Assembly: GCF_003073045.1 (NCBI RefSeq)
Contig: NC_037592.1
Span: 11,808,007-11,872,006 of the forward strand
Reading direction: 5' to 3'
From: Pomacea canaliculata
Taxonomy: Eukaryota > Mollusca > Gastropoda > Architaenioglossa > Ampullariidae
Length of the DNA stretch: 64,000 bases
A program made the position numbers and the translations under genes. A model generated the notes under the pieces. The model searched no databases. It saw only the letters and a program-made list of their open reading frames with translations, and had not been told where the DNA came from. Positions within the stretch are counted from its first letter, which is position 1. Each line of letters starts with the position of its first letter. Below are positions 37,861 to 48,734 of the stretch, piece by piece.

Positions 37861-39170
37861 TGATTGCTTTATCTCCCCTTCTCCCCTTATTAAACCGACA
37901 CTTTTTTTCTGTCTATACTGTTTTAATTTTCTTTTGCCTTAGTCGTTTGTTTCATCTTAATAACTTATCCCTAAGAAATCTTCACAAACTTATTTTCATT
38001 ATAAGTATCTTGCGTTGATTTTATCATATGCTTTTAGAGTGAGGTGCTTGGCTTATTCAGCATTTGGTGTTGTCGAAAAAGAAGTTATCTCTCTTGGTAC
38101 ATGGTACGAGGATGCGTTTCTTCTGCATTAATGTACGCAAAGTTTTTTAAGTTATTACCTTATCTTCTAGCTTCACTTTTAAAAAATATCATTATATTTT
38201 ACACACAAACTGTCTATGTAATGATGGTATATAATTTTTTTATTTAATGCAGATATACAGAGTAATTATTTTAGTAATTTTGCCTTTCAAAATGAATAGT
38301 TTACTTACTCACCTGTACCACATTTCTAAAAACTAGTATTTGTCTAAGCACAATAAATATTTCAACACGTTGTTTACAGTCAAGTCTAAAATGATACCAA
38401 CTTGCAAACAGGGGCAATGGTCGACTTTAGAAGGAGCTTTTATCCTCGCTGACGTCCTTTTTTTTTTTTACCTACCATTCTTTTTTTTTAAATCTTGTCT
38501 GTTCAGAGCGCAGACTTGATATAATTACTTTAAGCTGCCTTTTTCATCCCCTAAATTTCGCCGATCTAATTATTATAATACTTTAATTAATTCCAAAAAT
38601 AATTGAAATTTTTTGAGAATATTTCACTATCTTCTTCAAAGAAGTCACAAATTCACATTATAATTTTTCTTAAACTGATTTTAGGATATACATTTCTGGT
38701 CTTTTATGAAACACCGCGTGCATGTTGATAATCTGTTTGTATTTATACCTTTTTGGAGTTGTTTTTACGCTTATCTGACATTTTGTTCCAGCCTGCCTTA
38801 ACTATATTCAGCTGGGGAGTCTTGAAAGGCTAGAGAAACATTCATAACTATTGCACGAAACGATAAACAGGCAAGATCGTACTAATCAGCCACACATGGC
38901 TATATCCTTTAGAAATATAATTCTGCGACGCTTCATGCCTTTCTTATCTGCTCTTGCATCCCTCCTTCTTTGAGAAATCCCCCCTCCCACCACACGCATA
39001 CACACTTTCCACGTACACTAATGTACCATGCACACATCTGCGTTATAAACACCGCAAAACCATTTTAAGTTTGCATGTGGCCTGCCGAACAAAAGGAGAG
39101 TTGAGCACTAGCAAGCAATGCCGAGGATATATTCGCTGATAGGAAAGTAGGTGCAGAATCTGCATTCTGG
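37861..39170. other. No gene recognised
   Basis: AT-rich sequence upstream of RPL15 with no coding signal. Confidence 0.5.
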
Positions 39171-39174
39171 CTGC

Positions 39175-39405
39175 TGGCGCCGGACAAAGTGATCGATACT
39201 CCGCGCCATTTTTGCCGGTGGTTATTTCGCGCCCGCTTCCTTTTTCGGTATCCCCCATGTTGCCATGCCAGGCGGCTTGCTGGCGGCATCGGTAACGGTT
39301 AGTCATCGGTGAGATAAGCTTGACCGCACCACCGCGGACTGGACCGAGAGTTGCTTGGTGCGAGCAAGGGTCGATATTTTACGAGCGAGCGGGCCAAGTG
39401 AGTGG
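39175..39405 (+). promoter_or_regulatory. Putative CpG-rich promoter and noncoding first exon
   Basis: A local CpG-rich patch contains an E2F-like TTTCGCGCC (about 39225) and a CCGCGCCATTTTTG word (about 39200). It runs into ACGAGCGAGCGGGCCAA followed by GTGAGT at 39399, a good 5' splice site. This is what a noncoding first exon on the plus strand would look like. No downstream coding exon was identified to confirm it. Confidence 0.35.
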
Positions 39406-42400
39406 TCTCTCCTTGCCCGTCTTTCTATCCCCTGTCACCTTGTGCTTTTAAGAACAATGGGTGTTAAAGACGATCAGGGGCATTGAGACATGGAATACTG
39501 TCAGTCACCCATGCTCATAACTAGACTGTGGGCAAGAGAACACTTCTGGAATTATTTCTAGTCAAAACTGATCTCTCGTTAGCTGAGGATCGGAGCTCTT
39601 CACAAACTCCATTTTAAAGCTGACTGTAGAGTTTAATACGCATCCTCAGCTAAAGAGACTCGATCGCGATAGGTTCAGTCACTAATTAGTTTAATACACA
39701 CCCGGGAAATTTCCTGATAGATCAAGTCAAAGCTGATCGTGTGCTTGTAAGCCGATTTTGTCTCCACAGTAAACAGGCTTATTTCAGTCAGGGTTCAGAA
39801 CCCGTTGTCCTGGCCGATGTCAGAGGGTAAGTGGTGTAGTAAACGGCTTTGACTCACCACGAATTTGCATTACACTCCCGTGAATTCGCGTGGAACTGTG
39901 GAGGAAAGATTCGAGATGCATATACACCCGAGTCACGCAGCTTGTGCGGGTGGCTGTCAGATGTAAAACGGCAGCAGACATAAGGCAGGTGTGAGATTGA
40001 GTTATGTCACTGGAATAGTCTGGAGTGGAAGTCTTCTTGTTTAGGGCCATCTGTGAAAGAGGAAAATAGTCTTGGACTCGAACAACCTGAACTAGATGAA
40101 AAGGAAAGCTCAAAAGGTCTCGGTTTGGGGATGATGACAGGACAGGAGATGATGACAGAAAGCTTAGGTCACTGGGAGTCAGTGACTCAGAAACAAGACT
40201 AAGTGTGATGATCACATGACTTACACCTGACTGAGTCATTTTTTGTGACAAAAAAAGACAATAGCTATCGAAATTAGTGTTACCAGACTCTAGCTGTGAC
40301 TCGGCTAGGTGAATCATATGCATGAATGTACTGACTCCATGAACCGATGGGTAAAGCGGGTAGTGGGATAGCGGCTGATAGTAACATAATATTATAGTAT
40401 CATAAAGGGTATAGCATGATAGCAGGCTACGGTTCAAGACAGTTCCGGTAGTCTTGCAGTTCCCTACATCCCTAGGGACTTTCGTGATCACTTTTCACTG
40501 CTAACATGACGCAATGCCCGGTTCTCGCAACGGGCACACAGAACAGTTAAGGAAACGTGCACCAGACAAACCTCTCACCTCATGCTGAGTCAAGAACGAC
40601 CTTGTTCTTCCAGGATTCTTATCGTAAGACAATGAGGCAGCTGATTTTTTTTTCTGCTGGAGAAACGAGGGATGTACACGACAGACAAGCTTGTAGCAGG
40701 GGATGGAGTGAGAGAGGAGAATGGAAAAAATGTGTTCGTAAAAAAAAAAACAACAAAAAGTGAGCGCGCGTCTGTCTGTATTAAGTAACTGATCATGTAA
40801 GCTTTCAGGCTGAGCTGTCTTACCCGTGTCTAATATTTAAAAAAATATTTTCCTGCCCGTAATCCCACACTTACATCTGGTTAACTGACACATTTTGTGA
40901 AAGGAAATTGAAAAAGTTAAAGATCATACCTTAAAAATTGTGACCTGCTGTTAAGAAACAAAACCAGATCGTGCAATCGTTCTATGGCCTCGCACTTGGC
41001 ATGTTGCTTACACACTTTTAAACCAACTCCCAAAATAACCCCACAAGAAATCGCACTTTAATTAAGGAAAGACAAGATCTGTCTGGGGTCATGGTGACAA
41101 AATGTCGGAGTTACGTCTCTTCTGGATTACGTCCCCTTAGAATGAGCGGCACTTGTAGTGGGGCAGGGTGCGGCTGCCAGCACAAGTTTACTCATCTTTT
41201 CCCAGCAATCCCATATTTTAAAAACACGTTTATTTATTTTTTATATATCTAGAACTACATCCCCACACAATTCTATCAAAAGCACCCAGTATTTCGTGCG
41301 GACTGGGACACGTTTCGATAGTTCTCGCAGCCGCTCCCTCTTACATACGAGATAAAGCGAGATTTCTCATCATTCACTCGAAAACTAGATTTTTTTTTCT
41401 TCCCCTGCACATCCTCCTCCAGTTCTAGTGCTGACTTGTCTTGGCTTCTTTCGTGATGTCTTGGAATGATAATGAAACTGACAAGACGTTGAGAACGGAG
41501 GTTAACCCGCTATTCCATCCACCCTGCCACTTCTCTCTCTGCTGCTTGCCATCCGTCTGTCAGAGAGAGAGAAAGAGCAAAGAAACAGTTTTCTGACGTA
41601 AATGGGAGTGTCTCAGAAGGAATGTTGAGGTGGCACGCGAACTGTTTGAAAGCTCTACTTATAACATATGTTTTACTCTTTGCTTTGAAGGAAGAGCTTA
41701 TCTGTGCTTCGTGCTTCGTGAGAATTTGCACCGTGGGAATCTTTGGGAGGAGTAGGGTGCTGGTAAAGTGGAACTTAGTGTGATTCTGTAGATGAAAACC
41801 GCACGTAGAGGGCGAAAGGCCGAAAAAAGAGGGGGAGGCAGGAAGAATAAGAATCACGGCACCTAATGGGCAGATTAAAAAAAAAAAACAAAAACAAATC
41901 AAGCAAACAAACAAAGAAACAAATGATCATGCATTTATTACAAGACAACCTCATTGTGTAGCCCAAACACACACACACAAGCACGCACGTACACATCGTG
42001 AGTTCACAATGGTGAATATCTTTTGGTAGTTTTGCTTGAAGCAGTCTATGACTTATTGTGTCTTTCAGAAAGGGGAGTGGTGTCAAAGTAATATAAGGAA
42101 TACAAGGAAGTCTGTTAAGTATTTGCGAGGAAGTGGTGAGAGCGGGTTTTCAATTACATTTGATCGTGTGATCGTGTCTAATGTATGCACACGTATTAGG
42201 TGAATGAAACGTAATTATTAAAAATGTATTTATCTTATCTTTTTAAAAAAAGATTTGTTTCAAGAAGATTTTGTTAACATTTACAAATGAAAAAGCTTTC
42301 ATAAGCATAGCCTTTTTTCTGGGTAAGTACGTGTAGAAAACAAGAAAGAACTGTAAATTAGATATGAATATATTCACTTTTAAGATATATATATATACAC

Positions 42401-43410
42401 ACAATATTCACATGTAATTTACAGTTTTTTTCATGTGACGTACTTATCCACAAAAAATGGTTATAAACCAAAACATATTAAAGTTGGTGATTTTGCAACG
42501 TAATTAAAGCTAGAAGTATCAGACGAAAACAGATTTTATTATTAATGAACCGATACACAGATAAACAATCAAATAAAAATCTATATTTTGTATTACGTGC
42601 AAATATCTTCCGTTGTGTATTCATCTTCGCCCTTCTGTTCAAAAACTTCTCGAAGATTCCTTGCCAGTCATCCTAACGAGCGAGATACATGTTTCCAACT
42701 ATAGATGCTCGCGGCGCCGACTTAGAAGTGAAGTGAAGGGAGATGGGGAGGGAGATGAGGGAAGAGGGGAAAGGGGAAGGAGCATGGCTGAGTGAGCACA
42801 GAGCGAAGATTTGCCTGGCTAATACTCTTCCGGTGTCTTGTATCCAGCCTACCAGTGTTTGACGACAAAAGAAGCCTAGCTACAGCCCCAGCGCCCATAT
42901 CGTGTTCAGCCTCCAAAGTATTTGTCGATTTGTTTGCTACATGCCACGTGTAAAGGAAAACACAGCAGTACACGGCGGAGATGGGGTGGGAGTTGTGATA
43001 CAATACAGGATCGATGCTATCCTCGCTGGCGGCACTTTTAAGATTTGTGTCATGATATATCAATCTCTTTTTTTATCGAGCAGTGCATATACTTTTTTTT
43101 TTTTTTTACATTTATGGACACGTATGATTGGGGAGGGAAAGAGTGTTAACTTTTGAAACCCCATTAACATATTTTTCTGACATATATTTGCCGAAGGGAG
43201 GTTTGAAATAACATTATTCACTTTTGTATACATGAATATGTTTCTGGGTCAGGTAGCCATCCTGTGTTGGTTATATGATTAAAAATTAAGATGATGCACA
43301 CCAGCCCACCGTGGAAGACGGGGGTGAATGGTACGTGTCAGGATAGCTTTCAAAGTCTTCCAAACGAGAGAAAACAATGCCCCCAGTCCCTAATTTCGCG
43401 TTTGACATCT
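39406..43410. other. No gene recognised; possible intron
   Basis: A 223-codon minus-strand frame (39820-40491) shows no known domain and is leucine/serine-rich, so it is not called. Two AP-1-type sites within 50 bp are listed separately. Simple CA and TA runs occur near 41970 and 42388. Confidence 0.5.
40183..40238. promoter_or_regulatory. Pair of consensus AP-1/TRE-like sites
   Basis: TGACTCA at 40183-40189 and TGAGTCA at 40232-40238 are exact AP-1 heptamers 49 bp apart, with the E-box-like CACATGAC between them. A short cluster like this can mark an enhancer, but exact 7-mers also occur by chance. Confidence 0.3.
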
Positions 43411-43900
43411 CCAATTTACTGTGTGCACGACTTGCCCGTCGCGCCGCACAACCGCGCGTGGTGATGCTCGAGAAAGTATAGCGCCTGCTGCCTCGCGTCA
43501 TAGATTATTCTAACAACCCTACCCACCCTCTCTTTTTCCTCCTTCCCTCCGTCCTCCACCGATCTCTTCTCCCCCGCCCACCGTCCCGTCTTTTTTCCCG
43601 CCCTCCCCGCTCCTCTCAAGCCCTCCCTCCATCCAGCCTGCCGCCTCTGGAACTGGGCCCCGCAACCTGGATTGTCAGCGGCCCGGCTGCTGCTGCTGCT
43701 GCGAATCGAAGGGAGGGGAAGAAGTACTGAATTGCGCGTCTGTAGCTAGCGAGCCGTTGGGTCAGCACTGTTGTGGAGTAGGATGGTTACCGTCCCTGCT
43801 CGGTCTGTCTGCTAGCAAGTCTGTATCCACAACACACAGCGGGGCCACGCTGTCTCCATCACGGCCAGTGCCAGGAATAGACCGCAGGCCCTCCCCGTAA
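43411..43900. promoter_or_regulatory. CpG-rich patch with long pyrimidine tract; possible promoter
   Basis: Base composition changes sharply to GC-rich. Positions 43516-43640 are almost entirely C and T on the plus strand. It is followed by GCGGCCCGGCTGCTGCTGCTGC and other CpG-rich sequence to about 43890. No first exon can be assigned with confidence. Confidence 0.4.
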
Positions 43901-46900
43901 ATGTGTGTAAAACTCACCTGAAGCCAAGGTCAGTGGACAAAACCCGTTATGAGCGTTTGTTGGTGTGAACGGTTAGTTTGGATGTGTGGGGGGTGGGAGA
44001 GAAGTGTGTTGGTGTATCTGTCCGTCGAGTCGCACTGATCAGGCTCAACACTCACCGGTAAAGATGATAAATGTGTGCAATGGGGGGTTGGGGTGGGATG
44101 GGAGATGATGATGATGTGTATTTGTGCACTTCAATATTGAGTGATGCTTGACGACAGGCACTTCAAACGTGCTGTTGTCACAACACGTGCGCGCACCCAC
44201 ATGTGTGTGTAGCAGGTCGATACTAATGTGTAGATGATGATGCTGCCAGTAAATTTCTCTCACAGCTTCCCCAAACTTTCTGTCTTGTTGGCTTTGCTGT
44301 TAATTATCACCAGTTATGTTTTTGTGCTCGATGATGATTGTGGAGACTGGGAGCACGACCTAGAGACCTAAAGCTCGATCGGTGGTGCTTGCTGATACAC
44401 TGTGACAGTTCAATGGGCAAGGCCCTGAATCATAGGGCCCACATGTTGCTTGCTTCCTGCTGCATGCAAGCTGTCATTTGAACGTTGAGGGGACAGACAT
44501 TTCCTTATGACATCCATGTGTTTGTGCTGATGCTTGCATGCGTCTTTGTGTTCGTGAACGGCATCGAAACTGCGGGCAATGAATCACGAAGTTTGCGTGG
44601 CTTGCCTGTAATTAACATTAAATTGCAGCGCCGGGTGTGCTTATCGGGTCATGGCTACAACGTTTAGAGTAACTTGTTTTTATATATCACTTTGGAAATA
44701 GGGCTTTGGTGATGAGGCTGATAGCACAATGTGGAGATACCGGCTGAGAAGGGGGAAGTGGGGAAAAAATAACTAGAATTATATGGGGTTGGGGAGATGA
44801 AAGAGATTGAGAAAGAGGATGTATGAATGAGAAAGAGGATGTATGAGGATATAGTTAGGCAGAAGACATTGCTATGACAACCATTTCCATCATTAATTCC
44901 TAATACTAAGGACAGTGTCAATCAGAAGTATCATTCTGAGTCACTGCCATCATGATTTTAAAGTGTACTATCACCTTTTCTTTTTATGTCTTGAACTTAT
45001 AATTCCACTTATCAACAAAAGGTTACAGATATTCTCCAATGAGAATAGTTCATCGCCTGTTATAATACCATCTGCTTCAGGGTCTGAGTCACAGTAATGT
45101 TCATATTTTTCTGATTTGTTTTCTCCCCTGCAGCTTTATATAAAGGAGACATATCAGTATGTTCCCAATGGTTCAAAAGAAGTGGTAAAAATGTATTAGA
45201 AACCTCAATTATCCAACTCTGATAGAATGTTTTTTTCACAATCAGTATCTTGACTGCACCTGCAATAAAAGTGCTCATTATCAGATTGATAGATTGATAG
45301 GTTATGTTGATCTAACCCACCCACCTTGATCATCCTCATAAGAGAGAGCATTACTTATTAATAATAATAAAACATTAATGAAATAATAATTGGATAAAAT
45401 CTCTGGCCAAATATCACTTGCGCTGAAACATGAATTACAATGCCAGCACCATAATAAGTATGACAACTACATTCATCATCTGTACTACATTTACTGCCAT
45501 TAACTAAGAAAATAAATGTTTCAGACTTATGCTGATGCAGATGTCTTTTTTTTTTCTACAGGTCAATGACAGTGATATATGTTATATAGGTCAAGTTTTA
45601 AAATAATATTACTTGAACAGTTCTGTATGTTGTCAGTATTGTGAAGAAATTGTACTTATCTCCACCACACCTCAGTCACTCATCTTCATCCAGTTACCTA
45701 TATTCACATTCATTACAGATTTTATCTCCAGTTCTTGTAGGCTTTATTATTAATTAGTATCTTTGTTGCTCCAACAAATGCTATATATTAATATGCGTGC
45801 ATGTTATTACCATTTCATGGCTTTATAGTACTTTCTTAGTGACAGCTCATTTTATTGTTGCCATTGATCACCAGATGACAAGTTTACAGATATGTCAGTA
45901 ACATAGAAATGGTCATTTTGGTCCCACAATCAGCACTTTATCGTTTGCACAGTGAGTCAAGTCTATTTTATCCAAACATTGTGTTGAAGAAGAACTAGAG
46001 AAAGGAGATAAAAGGGATAAAATGCCTGTCACTGTTAAGAAACTGTAGTATTCACTCATTTCTTATACCATTTCATGTTTCAGGCTGATATAGCAATACC
46101 CTAACCTTCTTTGTGTCTAGAAGGATCAGGGGATCTATTTGTAAAGGGTATACTTATAGTTAACTGTCTATAAGTCTTCATTCTCCATCGCTCCACATCT
46201 CTGTTTGTGCATGCACACATATGTATGTGCAAGAGAGAGCAAGTGTGTTTGTATGTGTGCTTACAAGAGAGAGAGACTAAGTAGGTATGAATTAAGAGAG
46301 TGTGTGTGTCTGTGTGAGAGAGAGAGAAAGCGTGTGTGCAGTAAGAAAGATCGCCTCTAAAGTTCATATGGTGGAGACTGTTCACAATGAAGGAAAAAGC
46401 TGGAAAGTGATCACCAGACACCCAGTGTGTTTGTGTGTGTGTGCTGGAAGATGGGTGTGTGTATGATGCGTTGTGTGCAAGCGCCGATGATTGTATGCTG
46501 TCTAAGCAATCATCATAAAACTAGAAGTGCCCTACCTCTCCTCTCTCGCCCCTCCCAAGCTCTGCCGCCGCCACAAAAAAAAAAAAAAAAAAAAAAAATA
46601 GTTTATGTATACACAGGTAAGCTCCTCCTCCCGACTTGTGAATCACAAGAATGTGTCAGCGCGTGTCTCAGGAGGCTAACATAGCATTTTTTCCCCTCTT
46701 TATCTGCGAGTTGACAATGCTTTCGTTTGTTGTTAAGTATCCGATGGCGGTAACGGTTTGTGCCTGTGTCTAGGTGACGGTTACAGAGCGCCGTGCCCTC
46801 CTCAGGTAACGAGTCCGACGTTACGTGACCTTATTGGATGGATTTTTTTTTTAGCAGTTGTTTGAGGTCTAGTTTGGTGGATTCTAACCCTAACGGCTTT

Positions 46901-48450
46901 TTGAGGTCACCTTTGTCAGAATCAGTCCGTGAGAAACTGCCCATCTGGTTATATCTGGTCAAACGATGGATTCTTCTCATTTTGAGCTGTCTTCTGAGGC
47001 CTTGTTTCATTGGGTCCATTACATGTTTGTCAAACATAGTGGTAAATACATTTTTATGTAGTTGGTATGCTCGAGGATACTTTTGGTCAGATTCCATATC
47101 TGGACCAGCAGTCGATTATCTGTGTTCTCTACTGTAAGTAAGCATCGTTAGTCCTAGAAATGGGGTCAGTTACTAGAGTCTGAGAACAAGGACGTGATCG
47201 TCCCACATTGCATCATTGCTTTTCTTCATTTCTGGTCAGCACATTGTTATGCCATGAGTAGAACTAGAACCAAGCACCGATTTCGCACAGTTGACAGACC
47301 TCGTCTTCAGCCTTCCACCTTCCAATTAATCGCCGAGAAGACGAGGACGACGACTGCTGAAGTTGTTTGCCAACAGTGGCCACGGCTTGATGACCAACAC
47401 ATCGAGGACATGCAGCAACTTGACGGGGTGGGACTGTCCAATAAGACTTCGTCTTTGGAAAAGAGCTCATTACATTCGCGGAGACGAGGTCAGGATCGCA
47501 GACAGACACAGTTTACTGGGCCAGCTTGAAGTTGGAAGGTAAAAGCAAAGCATCTGTAGAGCACGTCAGAGGAGGTGAATATCTTGCTCCTGAAGCAAAA
47601 TATTCTGTTTTTGGATTCCTCCTCCTGACCTTCTGGATGCAGCATGATCTGAATTGTCTGTAGGAGTGAGCTCCTCACCCCCAGTTTTTTTTAAACACAC
47701 AATCCTCTGGTCAAATTACCCAGGACTTGGATGTTCGCAGTAACGCCAGGTCAGCTCCAACAAAGATATTAATAGGTGAGACTGCACAGCCAGGTGTCGG
47801 ACCTTCACAACAGATGTTTAGTGAGAACAAGACAGCCCTGTTCAACGGCCGCTCCTCAAGATCCTTGTTATAGGATGGTGGTGGGGGCAGACAGTGACTA
47901 AGTGGTAGACACACCATGATGACGTCAGCAGAGTGAGTGGTCGACACGGTGTGATGACGTTAGCGTGCGGTATTCTCGCCAACGACTTTTTCTGCTCGCC
48001 CAGGGGTTGCTGGTGACGTGATTTCTCAGGGAAGGTCTGAGACGGAGGAGGAGAGAACCGTTGGGGTTTCGCTTGCCATGTCCTAGACACACCAGGACAC
48101 GCTGGGCCGCAAGACAGGAAGATAGGGTCGGACAGAAAAGGTGAGAGAATGTAAGATGCAGGTTCGTGGAGTGTTTTTTGTTTGTTTGCTTTTTGTCAGA
48201 AACCATAAATAGTTAATGACTCGTATCTTCAACCCAGCTTCATTACCATAAAGCCTAAAAATGTAAGGTTCGAAGACAAAGGGAAGAAGGCACACGCGAA
48301 CCCACCCTCTCCCCCACGTGTATTACATTGCACGGCGCATGCGCAGTGACAAAAATTGAGCAGAAGAACAGACAGGAGGTAGAGCTGGAACGAAAATATG
48401 TGTATATCGTTAAAAAAATGTGTGTTGTGCGTTCAGTTTAGCTAGGTTCA
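43901..48450. other. No gene recognised; simple repeats
   Basis: Contains a 20-bp tandem duplication of GAGAAAGAGGATGTATGA near 44810-44850, GA/TG-rich runs at 46230-46340, an A25-type homopolymer near 46576-46600 and a 35-bp tandem repeat at 47901-47970. A basic 88-codon minus-strand frame at 46831-47097 is discussed as a finding. Confidence 0.5.
47901..47970. repeat. Two-copy 35-bp tandem repeat carrying CRE-type sites
   Basis: AGTGGTAGACACACCATGA (47901) and AGTGGTCGACACGGTGTGA (47936) lead into TGACGTCAGC and TGACGTTAGC. The first contains a perfect CRE octamer, the second a one-base variant. Confidence 0.7.
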
Positions 48451-48451
48451 C

Positions 48452-48733
48452 CTGGAGATCCAGGGACAGCGGCGCTTTTCTTCCTGGCTCCACACCGATG
48501 AATCGCAAAGAATCTGTTGTGTTCCCAAGAAGCTGCCGAAATTCATAGCTACGGACATAGCCCAAACACCGCTGCCACGTGTCTTCAGTCCAATCCAGTT
48601 TATTCCCCTCACGAGGCAGGTATGGAGCGCGGTTTAGATGACTGAGCATCGGGACTTCAGCGCCATGCCTTCTGGAAATTTTTTCTTTACATATCTTGCG
48701 AACTTCGGGAGGCCGTGCACCTCACCTACTGGA
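48452..48733 (-). CDS. Candidate internal coding exon, family not recognised
   Basis: On the minus strand an open frame of about 90 codons ends in CTCCAG before GTGAAC, a good donor in phase 0. It has ordinary protein composition with aromatic and charged residues (VRKICKEKISRRHG, KLDWTEDTWQRCLGYV, YEFRQLL), unlike most chance frames nearby. The upstream end is uncertain: AG sites near 48734-48745 follow a pyrimidine-rich stretch, but two of them would include an in-frame TGA. No matching neighbour exons were identified. It may be one exon of a gene with large introns or a fragment of a decayed gene. Confidence 0.4.
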
Positions 48734-48734
48734 G

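Noticed and set aside
39820..40491. 223-codon minus-strand frame
   Set aside because: The Leu/Ser-rich composition without recognisable motif or splice context looks like chance; I cannot support a protein.
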